A stretch of DNA of 64,000 bases, taken from Novacetimonas pomaceti. GTDB taxonomy: Bacteria > Pseudomonadota > Alphaproteobacteria > Acetobacterales > Acetobacteraceae. Both the position numbers and the translations under genes were made by a program. A model generated the notes under the pieces. The model was not told the origin of the DNA, made no database searches, and saw nothing but the letters and a program-made list of their open reading frames with translations. The number at the start of each line of letters is the position of its first letter. Position 1 is the first letter of the stretch. Shown here piece after piece: positions 19,603 through 28,606 of this stretch. The DNA lies in contig NZ_NOXG01000002.1 in assembly GCF_003207955.1 (NCBI RefSeq), positions 1 through 64,000 on the forward strand. Direction: 5' to 3'.

Positions 19603-19726
19603 GTATCGGGACGGGGATGGAGAAGATGGGGTGGCGGATGCGATATCGTCTACCGATCGTCTCTGGCGGCGGATGTATCCAATAGGATATGGTGCAATGA
19701 CATCAGGCATGAGGGACGATCAGGGA

Positions 19727-20809
19727 ATGCGGCAGACGCGAAGGTGGGGCATGGGCGTGATCGGCGCGTCATTGCTGGTGGCGTTTTCCGCCCATGCGGC
19801 GCAGCCGCAGGCGACCCGCCCGGTTGCCGACATGACGGGACAGATCCAGCAGGTTCCCCGGCAGCCCCGCCGCATCGCCGACCTGTGGTTCGCCCATAAT
19901 GAACTGACGATCATGCTGGGTGCCGCGGACCGGATCGCGGTGACGGTGGACCGCCCGGCGACCCGGCCATGGATGTTCCGCGTCGCACCGGCACTGTATC
20001 ACGCGATCGGCGTCAACGGCCCGGCGGTCAATGCGGAAAGCCTGCTGCAGGCCGGGGTGGATGTCGCCTTTGTCCCTAATGGGTCGGCAACGGCGGCGGC
20101 GCTGCGCGCGGTGGGAATTCCCGTACTGGTGGCCGGGTTCTCAGATGTCGCGACGTTGCGGCGTTCGCTGGACATGACGGCGCAGGTGATCGGCACGGCG
20201 CAGGCGCGCGATGTCGCCCAATCCTATGAAGCCATGCTGGATCGCGTGGTCCGTGATACGCGCGCGCGCACCGATACGCTGCCCCCCGGCGGCAGGCCGC
20301 GCGTGGTGCATATCCAGTCGCTACATCCCCTGCGGGTGGACGGGCGCAATACGATCATCGACGAATGGCTGTCGATCGCGGGCGCACGCAACGCGGCGGA
20401 CGGGGTGGATGGAAACATGAAGCCCGTCTCGGTCGAGCAAATCGCGGCATGGAATCCCGATGTGCTGATCCTTGGCCCCGACAGCGGCAGTTTCGACCCG
20501 GCGGCCGATGGGGGCGTGTGGCGCAACATCGCCGCCGTCAAGGCAGGACGCATCCTTCATAACCCGTCGGGCGTGTTTCCGTGGGACCGTTACGGAAGCG
20601 AATTCCCCCTTCAGGTCGCATGGGCGGCGCAGATGCTGCATCCCGACCTGTTCGCCGGCACCAACATGGTGGAACAGACCCGCGCGTTCTATCGGGAGTT
20701 TTTCCATTACGACCTCGACGCCGCGCAGGCGGGGCGCATACTGGCAGGTCTTCCCCCCCTTGACGACGCGACCGGGACCGGACCTGTCACGGGGACTGGC
20801 GCCCATTGA
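19727..20809 (+). CDS. ABC transporter substrate-binding protein (iron-chelate type)
   Basis: A 360-residue periplasmic binding protein of the FepB/TroA-like class III fold, for iron complexes, haem or cobalamin. From ATG 19727 it has a signal peptide (RRWGMGVIGASLLVAFSAHAA); ATG 19697 and 19709 are alternatives. PRRIADLWFAHNELTIMLGAADRI, the VDVAFVP segment and VEQIAAWNPDVLILGPDSGSF follow the family pattern. Its stop codon overlaps the permease start. No TonB-dependent receptor lies nearby, so the ligand stays open. Confidence 0.82.
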   Translation: MRQTRRWGMGVIGASLLVAFSAHAAQPQATRPVADMTGQIQQVPRQPRRIADLWFAHNELTIMLGAADRIAVTVDRPATRPWMFRVAPALYHAIGVNGPAVNAESLLQAGVDVAFVPNGSATAAALRAVGIPVLVAGFSDVATLRRSLDMTAQVIGTAQARDVAQSYEAMLDRVVRDTRARTDTLPPGGRPRVVHIQSLHPLRVDGRNTIIDEWLSIAGARNAADGVDGNMKPVSVEQIAAWNPDVLILGPDSGSFDPAADGGVWRNIAAVKAGRILHNPSGVFPWDRYGSEFPLQVAWAAQMLHPDLFAGTNMVEQTRAFYREFFHYDLDAAQAGRILAGLPPLDDATGTGPVTGTGAH

Positions 20810-21831
20810 GCCGTCACGCGATGGAACGCCATGCCGGGTGGCTGGTGTCGGGTGGTCTTGTGCTGTGTATCGTGGTTTCGGCCTGTCTGGGACGCTATGC
20901 CATCGCGCCGGGTGTCATTCTCCGCTTCATTGTGACGGCCATGGGGGGGCATGCCCTGTCCCCCGCCCAATATGAGATGGTGCATGCCGTCCTGACGGGC
21001 GCGCGCCTGCCGCGTATCGGGGCGGCGGTCTGCGTTGGCGCGGCGCTGTCGGTATCGGGCGCGACGTATCAGGCGGTGTTTCGCAACCCCCTTGTCTCGC
21101 CCGGGTTGCTGGGCGTGCTGGCGGGGGCCGGGTTTGGCGCGGCACTGGGCATTATTACCAATATGGGGACACTGGGCGTGCAGGCCCTGTCGTTTACGGG
21201 CGGTATCATGGCCGTGCTGTTCGGCGTGGGGGTCGCGCGCATGTTCGATGCCGCCTCGGTCCTGATGCTGGTCTTCGGGGGGCTGATAAGCTCGGCACTG
21301 TTCACCGCGCTGATGTCCATGCTGAAATATGTCGCCGATCCGCAGCAGCAGTTGCCCGATATCGTTTTCTGGCTTCTGGGCAGCCTGACGCAGGTTGATG
21401 TCCTGCGGCTGGAAATCATGGCCGGGCCGGTGCTGGTGGGGATTGTCGCGCTGTCGGCGTGCGGGCGGATGCTTGACGCGCTGGCGATGGGCGATGACGA
21501 GGCACGGACGCTTGGGGTGCCGGTCGTGGCGTTGCGCTATGGCACGATCGGCATTGCCACCGGCCTTTCGGCGCTGACGGTGTCGGCGGTGGGCATGATC
21601 GGCTGGATCGGCCTGATCATCCCGCATGTCGCCCGCCTGCTGGCGGGACCGTACAATGCCCGCGTCGTGCCGCTGAGTGCCGGGCTGGGGGCGATGTTCC
21701 TGCTGGTCTGCGATGATCTGGCGCGCTGCCTGTCGGTGGAGGAGATCCCTGTCGGACTGCTGACGGACCTGCTGGGGGTGGTGATCTTCATCTCGGTCCT
21801 GCGCCTGCTGCGGCGGGGGTGGCGGCTGTGA
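20806..21831 (+). CDS. FecCD/BtuC-type ABC transporter permease
   Basis: A 341-residue integral membrane permease of the FecCD family with about nine to ten membrane segments. Marks are LTGARLPRIGAAVCVGAALSV, GATYQAVFRNPLVSPGLLGVL, PDIVFWLLGSL and GMIGWIGLIIPHVARLLAG, the last being the ATPase-contact region. TTG 20806 overlaps the previous TGA; ATG 20821 is an equally good candidate. It would form the membrane channel with the binding protein before it and the ATPase after it. Confidence 0.92.
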   Translation: MSRHAMERHAGWLVSGGLVLCIVVSACLGRYAIAPGVILRFIVTAMGGHALSPAQYEMVHAVLTGARLPRIGAAVCVGAALSVSGATYQAVFRNPLVSPGLLGVLAGAGFGAALGIITNMGTLGVQALSFTGGIMAVLFGVGVARMFDAASVLMLVFGGLISSALFTALMSMLKYVADPQQQLPDIVFWLLGSLTQVDVLRLEIMAGPVLVGIVALSACGRMLDALAMGDDEARTLGVPVVALRYGTIGIATGLSALTVSAVGMIGWIGLIIPHVARLLAGPYNARVVPLSAGLGAMFLLVCDDLARCLSVEEIPVGLLTDLLGVVIFISVLRLLRRGWRL

Positions 21832-22595
21832 CGCAGGCGGTTCTGGGCATGCACCATGTCAGCCTGCGCCGGCAGGGCAGGCATGTGCTTGATGATGTCT
21901 CGCTGGAGATAGGTGCCGGGCGGATGACGGGCCTGCTGGGTCCCAATGGCGCGGGGAAAAGCACGCTGCTGCGCCTGTTGCTGGGGCTGCTGCGGCCCGA
22001 TACGGGACGGGTCGTGCTGGACGGACGGGACCTGTCCACCTGCGCGCGGCGTGAGATCGCGCGGCGCATCGCCTATGTCCCGCAGGGGCACATGTCCCTG
22101 TTTCCCTATGTCGTGCGTGACGTGGTGGCGCTGGGGCGGGTGTCGTACTCGCCTTTTGCGCGGCATGTCGGGCGGGAGGACATGGCCATCGTGGCGGAAG
22201 CGCTGGGGCGGCTGTCGATTTCCCATCTGGCGGAGCGTCCCTATACCGACCTGTCCGGTGGGGAACGCCAGGCCGTGCTGATCGCCCGCGCGCTGGCGCA
22301 GGGCGGGCGGATACTGGTCCTGGACGAACCGGAAACCGGACTGGATTATGGCCAGAAGCAGCGGCTGTATGGCCTGTTGCGGGAACTTGCGACCGACGGG
22401 TATGCCATCATGGCGACAACGCATGATCCGCTGCGTGCCGCGGTGGCGTTCGACCATGCGGTACTGCTGCGCCATGGCCGCGTGATGGACAGCGGGCCGG
22501 CTGCACGGGTCCTCGATGAGACAGGCATCGCGCGGCTGTATGCACGCGACACCGAACCGGCCCCTGCCGGGACCACGGACGTTTCAACAGGGTAG
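21828..22595 (+). CDS. FepC-type ABC transporter ATP-binding protein
   Basis: A 255-residue ATPase. Walker A GPNGAGKST, signature LSGGERQAVLIARAL, Walker B ILVLDEPETGLD and ATTHDP switch identify the iron-chelate/vitamin B12 class. GTG 21828 overlaps the permease TGA, the same coupling used upstream; GTG 21819 is possible. Last gene of the three-gene transporter operon; a structured repeat follows 55 bases later. Confidence 0.93.
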   Translation: MTQAVLGMHHVSLRRQGRHVLDDVSLEIGAGRMTGLLGPNGAGKSTLLRLLLGLLRPDTGRVVLDGRDLSTCARREIARRIAYVPQGHMSLFPYVVRDVVALGRVSYSPFARHVGREDMAIVAEALGRLSISHLAERPYTDLSGGERQAVLIARALAQGGRILVLDEPETGLDYGQKQRLYGLLRELATDGYAIMATTHDPLRAAVAFDHAVLLRHGRVMDSGPAARVLDETGIARLYARDTEPAPAGTTDVSTG

Positions 22596-22649
22596 GGGGC
22601 TGGAAGCCGTTCGCACGGGAGAGCCCCGATAATACCCTGAAGTCATAAG

Positions 22650-22724
22650 AGTTTCTGGTGAAGCTTTTTGCAAGAAGCTTCAAAGGACGTCGCCTTTTTG
22701 GACAAAAGGCGACACCCAGAAACT
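22650..22724 (+). repeat. Structured intergenic repeat, copy A
   Basis: Outer stem AGTTTCTGG (22650-22658) pairs with CCAGAAACT (22716-22724). It encloses arm 1, GAAGCTT / AAGCTTC (22660-22681), and arm 2, GTCGCCTTTT / AAAAGGCGAC (22689-22713). Compared with copies B-D, the outer stem has T-A changed to C-G, a compensatory change. A flank at 22624-22649 (CCCCGATAATA, CTGAA, TCATAA) is shared with copies B and D. It lies between the 3' ends of the ABC ATPase gene and a convergent secreted-protein gene. Confidence 0.9.
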
Positions 22725-22760
22725 TTTGTTTTTACCAACAGGTTATTTTCAGCCAGTCTT

Positions 22761-23132
22761 TCAGCGGGCGCTTGAAGGCGGAACGTTATCGACGCGTACC
22801 GCCTTGCCCGTCCGGTCGTAATACACGATCGCCCCGCCATGCCGTTCGGCATAGCCGTCGGGTTCGCCATGCTGCGTCCAGAACAGCAGCCTGTTGACGT
22901 CTGGCTGTTCCTTGATCTTGTCGCCGGGGGGAATGAAACGGAACTGGCCGTAATCCATGTGCAGACGGGCCGCGGGGGGATGACGCGCAAGCTCGTGCAG
23001 GGACTGGTGACGCTTGAACGCCGCTTCGTCCTGATCTTCCTGCGCCATGGCGGGGGGGCACGACAGGATGGCCGGCACCATTCCCATTCCAAGGCTTCCG
23101 GCGATCAACCAGTGTCGCAGCTTTACCGACAT
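22761..23132 (-). CDS. Secreted protein of unknown function
   Basis: A 123-residue protein with a signal peptide (HWLIAGSLGMGMVPAIL, cut near AMA-QED), so probably periplasmic. The mature part of about 93 residues contains LHMDYGQFRFIPPGDKI, NRLLFWTQHGEPDGYAE and GAIVYYDRTGKAVRVD, which suggests a small beta-rich domain; no family was recognised. ATG 23132 was chosen because it gives a clean signal peptide. It lies 111 bases downstream of the porin gene on the same strand, so the two may be co-transcribed. Confidence 0.65.
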   Translation of the reverse strand: MSVKLRHWLIAGSLGMGMVPAILSCPPAMAQEDQDEAAFKRHQSLHELARHPPAARLHMDYGQFRFIPPGDKIKEQPDVNRLLFWTQHGEPDGYAERHGGAIVYYDRTGKAVRVDNVPPSSAR

Positions 23133-23243
23133 GAGTGTTCCGACCTTTCGCCTCATCCAGACAGGAAAAGGCAACATCCCCTTTTTTCCTGTCTGGCGCA
23201 AGGCGTCGCCCGTCCTATCTGCCCCGGCGATGGCGCAGGGCGA

Positions 23244-25115
23244 TTACTGGAACGGCAGGTAGCGGAAATCAAAGAAGATTTCGCTCAGGCTTGTGGTGGG
23301 GGATCCGCCAATCGCCCCCCATGTATGCACCCGCGAATAAGCCAGCTGCGTGCCCGCCTGTACCGTGCCGTACTTGCCCTTGATGAAGCGGTACCAGGCG
23401 CCGATCGTGAATTCCTCCACCGACTTGATGCTGGCGGTACAGGCGGCGGATGACGTTTCGCTCCAGCAGCCGGTATTCTCGGACATCGGGTTGCCATAGC
23501 CATAGGCCGAGCCATCGGCATCGAAATAGTTGCGGCCCGAACGCTGCATGCCGAAATAACCATAGACGTCAAACAGCTTGTTCGGATGGGCGATCACTCC
23601 CGCCGTGGCCTGCGCGCTGCTCAGCAGGCCGGGCGCGCCATTTTCCTTCAGCGTCGTGTCCGGCAGCAGGACCGAGCCATAGCGGCCGATACCCTTTCCC
23701 GCCAGCCCGGCAAGGCGTATTTCCAGACGATGCGGAATGACCGGCAGGATCATGGACCCGCCACCGCCCCATGCCACGGCGGTATGGTTTTCGCCCACGC
23801 CATCGACGACCGAACGGGTATGCGGGAAATGGACGATGCCTTCCATTTCATAATGGCCCCATGACGGGTCCCAGGCCACCTTGGCGATGACATCGGGGGC
23901 GATTTCGTTGGAATAGTTGGTGGTCGACCCGGTCAGGCCCACGCCGTTCGATCCCACCTTGGCGTAATTGCCATTGCCGGGCAGGGCGTATTCGCCATTG
24001 TCGCTGCCGTTATAGGCGCCAAAGCCGGTGGTGTCGTAAATCGTGGCCGGATTTTCAATCGACAGGCCCGTCCACAGGCGATGCTCGAGGAAGTCCTTGA
24101 CCATGCGGACCTGCCACTGCCGCGTCCATGTCTGCCCCGCGAGGATGGAGGATTCGATCGTTTCCGGCAGGCTTTCCTGACGCGGGATGATGCCGACACG
24201 ATCTGGGGTCAGCATCGTCCATGCCTGCCCGATCAGGAAATGCACGTTGCGTTTTGCGTCATCGAGCGTCAGGTAAGCCTGCCGCAGGCGCGGGACGTAG
24301 GAATTGCTTTCATACGGATTGGTCGTTTCCGCGCTGGCGCCGAAATCGCTTTCGACAAATCCCGCGACGGTCGTATGCGCGTTCAGCGGCGCGCGCGCCA
24401 TCAGGGAGAAGCGGGTATAACGCGCATCGCCGGTAAAATTATCCGTGTGGAAATTGGGGCTGTTGTGGAAGGGGATGTTTGCCCACGAATTGAAGATGCC
24501 CGAGGCCACATGGCGGTTTTCCTCCACCGCGGCGGCATCGAAGAAGCCGCCAAGGATGATGGAGACCGAACCGGCATGGAAAACCTTGCTGCCCAGCGCG
24601 CCTGCCGACTGCGCGCCCACGGTTTCGCGGGTGTGCGGGCCGACATTGTTGTTTGCCATGTGCGAAATCAGGTCCTCGTCACGGTGGGCGACGACGGATT
24701 CAAATGTCGGCGTGTCGATGAACGACCCGTTGGGATTGTCGGAATGGCCACCGATGCGGGGATTGCCCATCGATGCGGGCATGCGTTCGCCCATGGCGGT
24801 CTGCTGTCCTTCCTGCGGGGTCCAGCCGCCCCGCACGTGGCCCGCGCTGCCGGATACCTGCAATGAATGGCCACCCGTGCCGGTGGAGCCGCCCAGATGC
24901 GCCCGGTGCTGGGCGATCTGCTTGCGCATGGTCATCAGGTCGCGCTGCAGTTCCATCTGCTGCTGCTGCAGGCGTTCCATCTGGCGCTCCATGATATCGA
25001 GCGATTCCGGATCATCTTCCGCCCGGCTGGCCGAGACAGGCACGATGAAAGAGCACAGCAGCAGCGCGCCTGACAGGCAGAGCCAGCCAGCGGGACGGGA
25101 AGAAAATTTCCGCAT
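23244..25115 (-). CDS. DcaP-like outer-membrane porin
   Basis: A 623-residue outer-membrane protein. Signal peptide at residues 1-32 (LCLSGALLLCSFIVPVSASRA), then a coiled coil at about 40-70 (MERQMERLQQQQMELQRDLM), a Gly/Ser-rich linker and a beta-barrel domain. The segment FLIGQAWTMLTPDRVGIIPR and the motif WQVRMVKDF resemble DcaP-type trimeric porins, in which an N-terminal coiled coil extends into the periplasm. It ends in the aromatic FDFRYLPFQ, a beta-barrel assembly signal. Substrate unknown; dicarboxylates are known for DcaP. The AT-rich 25116-25264 segment probably carries its promoter. Confidence 0.8.
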   Translation of the reverse strand: MRKFSSRPAGWLCLSGALLLCSFIVPVSASRAEDDPESLDIMERQMERLQQQQMELQRDLMTMRKQIAQHRAHLGGSTGTGGHSLQVSGSAGHVRGGWTPQEGQQTAMGERMPASMGNPRIGGHSDNPNGSFIDTPTFESVVAHRDEDLISHMANNNVGPHTRETVGAQSAGALGSKVFHAGSVSIILGGFFDAAAVEENRHVASGIFNSWANIPFHNSPNFHTDNFTGDARYTRFSLMARAPLNAHTTVAGFVESDFGASAETTNPYESNSYVPRLRQAYLTLDDAKRNVHFLIGQAWTMLTPDRVGIIPRQESLPETIESSILAGQTWTRQWQVRMVKDFLEHRLWTGLSIENPATIYDTTGFGAYNGSDNGEYALPGNGNYAKVGSNGVGLTGSTTNYSNEIAPDVIAKVAWDPSWGHYEMEGIVHFPHTRSVVDGVGENHTAVAWGGGGSMILPVIPHRLEIRLAGLAGKGIGRYGSVLLPDTTLKENGAPGLLSSAQATAGVIAHPNKLFDVYGYFGMQRSGRNYFDADGSAYGYGNPMSENTGCWSETSSAACTASIKSVEEFTIGAWYRFIKGKYGTVQAGTQLAYSRVHTWGAIGGSPTTSLSEIFFDFRYLPFQ

Positions 25116-25264
25116 ATATTACCAGTGGGCCTCGGACTACGGGTCAAGACTATTGTGTGTCAAAACATTTCCCGACACAGGCGTAAATGATAATTTCTTT
25201 TAAGAAGAATGTTTTTACACTTTGTAATATATGACAGCCGGAATGGCTGCGGACCAGCCTGTAT

Positions 25265-25912
25265 TTATACTATGTCGCCCTCCCGCCGGGCCGTAACGCC
25301 ATAGATCGTGTCGTGCCAGACGGCATCGTTGGGCGGGGGCGCCACGCTGCCGGTATCGGTATGTTCAAAACCCCCGCGCTGCATCAGGATGCGGACAAGG
25401 CGCTGGCGGTCGTCTGTCTCAAGTGCCTGCCACAATGCGACGGCTTTTTGGGCGACAAAACCGTTACCGTATGTGACAAGCACCAGGCCACCGGGTTGCA
25501 GGACCCGTGCGGTTTCGCGAAAAAGCGGCACCGGCTGGCGCAGATAGGGTACGACATCGCACAGGCACACGGCGTCAAGGGATTCATCGGCCAGCGGCAG
25601 TTCGGGCGTTTCGTTCAGGTCCTGGACGATCCGCTGGGTGAGGCGCCCGTTCGCCTCCAGCGCCGGGGCTTCGACCCCGATGCCGATGACCTCGTCAAAG
25701 GGGACATCCGCTGGCAGGTGGCTGTCGCTTCCGGCCATCAGGTCCAGTATCCGCCCCCCTTCGGGCAGCATGGTGCGATACAGCGCGGTGACAGCCGTGC
25801 ACGCGCCCGCGTCAAGCATCGGTCCGGACGGACGGGTGGACCAGAAGGCGGTATCGGATTCGGATGACGCGCAGACGAAGGCACCAGGGTGAAAGCCGTG
25901 CAGATCGTTCAT
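25265..25912 (-). CDS. SAM-dependent methyltransferase-like protein
   Basis: A 215-residue class I methyltransferase-like protein: RILDLMAGSDSHLP (motif I, lacking the usual GxGxG glycines), VIGIGVEAPAL, LPLADESLDAVCLCDVVPYL and RETARVLQPGGLVLVTYGN fit the UbiE/type 11 pattern. The atypical motif I makes the activity uncertain. ATG 25912 (MNDLHGFHPGAF) starts the domain; no clear ribosome-binding site was found. Substrate unknown. It is divergent from gloA. Confidence 0.75.
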   Translation of the reverse strand: MNDLHGFHPGAFVCASSESDTAFWSTRPSGPMLDAGACTAVTALYRTMLPEGGRILDLMAGSDSHLPADVPFDEVIGIGVEAPALEANGRLTQRIVQDLNETPELPLADESLDAVCLCDVVPYLRQPVPLFRETARVLQPGGLVLVTYGNGFVAQKAVALWQALETDDRQRLVRILMQRGGFEHTDTGSVAPPPNDAVWHDTIYGVTARREGDIV

Positions 25913-26054
25913 GAATGTGCCACATGCGACGGGTGGGACGAAACGGCCGGTCGCCTGCACGTTCCGTCGTGCGTGAAAGGACGCCACGGCGTGTTGGCAA
26001 CGCCGCCAGTGGCAGCCATTTACGACAGATTGCCAGAAAGGAGAAATCACAGGC

Positions 26055-26456
26055 ATGGCGAGAATGATCCATTCCATGATCCGCGTGCGCGACGCCCGCG
26101 CCAGCGAGGCGTTCTATAGGCGTGCCTTTGGGCTTGAACCGGTGGACCGGCTTGTGTTCGACACGTTCACGCTTATCTATCTTGCGAATGACGAGCAGAC
26201 GTTCGAACTGGAACTGACGGTCAATCATGATCGCGACCGTCCCTATGACCTGGGTGACGGCTATGGGCACCTGGCGGTGTCGGTTGCCGACGTGGATGCC
26301 GAACATGCCCGGCTGGAGCAGGCGGGCCTGTCGCCGCTGCCGATCAGGGACATGTATTGCGGGGAACGCTTTGTCGGGCGGTTTTTCTTCATCACCGATC
26401 CCGATGGTTACCGTATCGAGGTGCTGCAGCGTGGCGCGCCGGGGCGTTTTCTGTAA
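26055..26456 (+). CDS. gloA: Lactoylglutathione lyase (glyoxalase I)
   Basis: Glyoxalase I turns the methylglyoxal-glutathione hemithioacetal into S-lactoylglutathione. The 133-residue product has the VOC fold and the expected metal ligands: His in MIHSMIRV, Glu in TFELELT, His in GYGHLAVSV and Glu in YRIEVLQ. YRRAFGL and FFITDPDGYRIE are family motifs. AAAGGAG lies about 11 bases before ATG 26055. Single gene, 77 bases ahead of dapF. Confidence 0.93.
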   Translation: MARMIHSMIRVRDARASEAFYRRAFGLEPVDRLVFDTFTLIYLANDEQTFELELTVNHDRDRPYDLGDGYGHLAVSVADVDAEHARLEQAGLSPLPIRDMYCGERFVGRFFFITDPDGYRIEVLQRGAPGRFL

Positions 26457-26533
26457 AAAACGCGTCGGCGGGAAGCAGCGGAGTGCGCGATCATGTTCGC
26501 GCCGGGGCGTGATGTGCCGTATATAGGGCGGAA

Positions 26534-27358
26534 ATGGACACCAGCTTTTACAAGATGCATGGCCTTGGGAACGATTTCGTCGTCATGGACGAACGTCGTG
26601 GCCGCCTGGACCTGACGCCCGCGCGCATCGCCGCGCTTTCGGACCGGTTCAGGGGGATCGGGTGCGACCAGTTCGTACTCCTGCGTCCCGCCTGCCGCGA
26701 GGGGGCGGACGTGTTCGTGCGCTTTTTCAATGCTGATGGCAGCGAATCGGGCGCGTGCGGCAATGCCTCGCGCTGTGTCGCCGCCCTGGTCGGGCGTGAG
26801 GAGGGGATCGCGGCCCCGGTCCTGCAGACGCGCGCGGGCCTGCTGGGAACCGAAATCGGGGATGACGGCATGATAACCGTCGACATGGGGGCACCCGCGC
26901 TGGGATGGCGCGATATTCCCCTGTCGCATGAGGTCGATACCCTGCGCCTGCCACTGTGGGGCGAGCCGGCGGCGGCGTCGATGGGCAACCCGCATGCCAC
27001 CGTATTCCTGCTCCCTGACGACATGACGGACCCGCGCGAGCGAGGGCCGCTGCTGGAACATGACCCGCTGTTTCCCGAACGCGCCAATATCGGCTTTGCG
27101 CAGGTGCGCTCCGCGCGGGAAATGCGGCTGCGGGTGTGGGAACGCGGCGCGGGGCTGACGCTGGCCTGCGGTTCCGGGGCCTGCGCCGCGGTGGTCAATG
27201 GCGTCAGGCGCGGACTGCTTGATCGGACATGCCGGGTGGAGATGGATGGCGGCGCGCTGTCGGTCACATGGCGCGAAACCGACGGACATGTGCTGATGAG
27301 CGGCCCCGCCGTGCAGAGTTTCAGGGGTCTTGTGGCGCTGGATACCTATCCCCGATGA
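26534..27358 (+). CDS. dapF: Diaminopimelate epimerase
   Basis: DapF converts LL- to meso-diaminopimelate for lysine and peptidoglycan. The 274-residue product has KMHGLGNDFVVMD, the first catalytic cysteine C75 in ESGACGNASRC and the second, C212, in LACGSGACAAV. Both active-site cysteines and the MGNPH motif are present. Its TGA overlaps the start of mtaB (ATGA), so the two genes are coupled, with ftsY next; this arrangement occurs in other Alphaproteobacteria. Confidence 0.97.
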   Translation: MDTSFYKMHGLGNDFVVMDERRGRLDLTPARIAALSDRFRGIGCDQFVLLRPACREGADVFVRFFNADGSESGACGNASRCVAALVGREEGIAAPVLQTRAGLLGTEIGDDGMITVDMGAPALGWRDIPLSHEVDTLRLPLWGEPAAASMGNPHATVFLLPDDMTDPRERGPLLEHDPLFPERANIGFAQVRSAREMRLRVWERGAGLTLACGSGACAAVVNGVRRGLLDRTCRVEMDGGALSVTWRETDGHVLMSGPAVQSFRGLVALDTYPR

Positions 27359-28605
27359 AAAAGCCTGAAATCCTGACCTTCGGCTGCCGGCTCAACACCT
27401 ACGAAAGCGAGGTGATGCGTAACCATGCGGCCGGCCTGGACAATGTGGTCATCATCAACACCTGCGCCGTCACGGCCGAGGCCGAGCGTCAGGCACGCCA
27501 GGCGGTGCGCCGCGCCCATCGCGACCGGCCCGATGCGCGGATCGTGGTGACGGGCTGTGCCGCGCAGATCGACCCCGAACGCTGGGCCGCGCTTCCCGGC
27601 GTGACGCGCGTCCTTGGCAACCGGGAAAAGCTGGCGGCGGAAAGCTGGAGCGAGACCGCCCTGTCGCAGGGTAACGCCGTTTCCGACATCATGGCCGCGC
27701 GGGAAAGCGCGCCGCATCTGGTGACCGAATTCGCCGGGCGCACCCGCGCCTTTGTCGAGGTGCAGCAGGGATGCGACCATCGCTGCACCTTCTGCATCAT
27801 TCCCTTCGGACGCGGGCCGTCGCGCTCTGTCCCCGTGGGCGTCGTGGTGGAACAGGTGCGCGCGCTGGTGGCATCGGGCTACCGCGAGGTGGTGATGACG
27901 GGCGTGGACATCACTTCGTGGGGGGGGGACCTGCCGGGGAAGCCTTCGCTGGGACAGCTGTGCCGCAGGCTGCTGGCGCTGGTGCCGGAACTCGAACGCC
28001 TGCGGCTGTCGTCGGTCGATCCGGTGGAAATAGACGAGGATCTGTGGCAACTGTTGGCGCATGAGGCACGTTTCATGCCCTATCTGCACCTGTCGCTGCA
28101 GGCGGGATCCGACATGATCCTCAAGCGCATGAAGCGGCGGCACCTGACGGCGGACGTGGCGGCCGTGATCGCCCGGGCACGCGGCCTGCGTCCCGAAATC
28201 GGCATCGGCGCGGACGTGATCGCCGGCTTTCCGACGGAGGACGAGGCCCTGTTCAACGAAACGCTCGATTTCATTGAACGTCAGGGCCTGCCTTACCTGC
28301 ATGTCTTTCCCTACAGCGAACGTCCCGGCACGCCGGCGGCGCGGATGCCCGCCATTCCCATGGCGCAGCGTCGCGAACGTGCCGCACGGCTGCGGGCTGC
28401 GGGGGCGCAGGCGGCGCGTGCCTATCACGCGGGCCTTCTGGGGCGGCCCCTGCGGGTGTTGATGGAAACACGGACCAGCGGGCATTCCGAGGAATTCGCC
28501 CCCGTGCGACTGGCCGATGGCGTCGCGCCGTCGGAGGCGGGACGGATCGAGACGGTGCGGCCCGTGGCTTTTGACGATAACGGACTGGTGGCGGAATTAC
28601 CCTGA
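27355..28605 (+). CDS. mtaB: tRNA (t6A37) methylthiotransferase MtaB
   Basis: A 416-residue radical-SAM methylthiotransferase that makes ms2t6A at position 37 of ANN-decoding tRNAs. The N-terminal UPF0004 domain carries three cysteines (FGCRLNTYES, INTCAVTAEAERQ, VTGCAAQ) for one cluster. The radical-SAM motif is GCDHRCTFCIIPFGRG for the other. The INTCAVT signature and lack of a MiaB-type insertion favour MtaB over MiaB. A TRAM-like C-terminal segment is present. ATG 27355 overlaps the dapF stop; ftsY begins one base after its stop. Confidence 0.93.
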   Translation: MKKPEILTFGCRLNTYESEVMRNHAAGLDNVVIINTCAVTAEAERQARQAVRRAHRDRPDARIVVTGCAAQIDPERWAALPGVTRVLGNREKLAAESWSETALSQGNAVSDIMAARESAPHLVTEFAGRTRAFVEVQQGCDHRCTFCIIPFGRGPSRSVPVGVVVEQVRALVASGYREVVMTGVDITSWGGDLPGKPSLGQLCRRLLALVPELERLRLSSVDPVEIDEDLWQLLAHEARFMPYLHLSLQAGSDMILKRMKRRHLTADVAAVIARARGLRPEIGIGADVIAGFPTEDEALFNETLDFIERQGLPYLHVFPYSERPGTPAARMPAIPMAQRRERAARLRAAGAQAARAYHAGLLGRPLRVLMETRTSGHSEEFAPVRLADGVAPSEAGRIETVRPVAFDDNGLVAELP

Positions 28606-28606
28606 T

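Noticed and set aside
22650..22724. Structured repeats as simple rho-independent terminators
   Set aside because: T runs lie at the 5' side of each stem near the loop and not after the stem, so they do not fit the terminator pattern, though a barrier role stays possible.
27355..28605. MiaB rather than MtaB
   Set aside because: The shorter length and the N-terminal INTCAVTAEAERQ context fit MtaB better; a tree would settle it.
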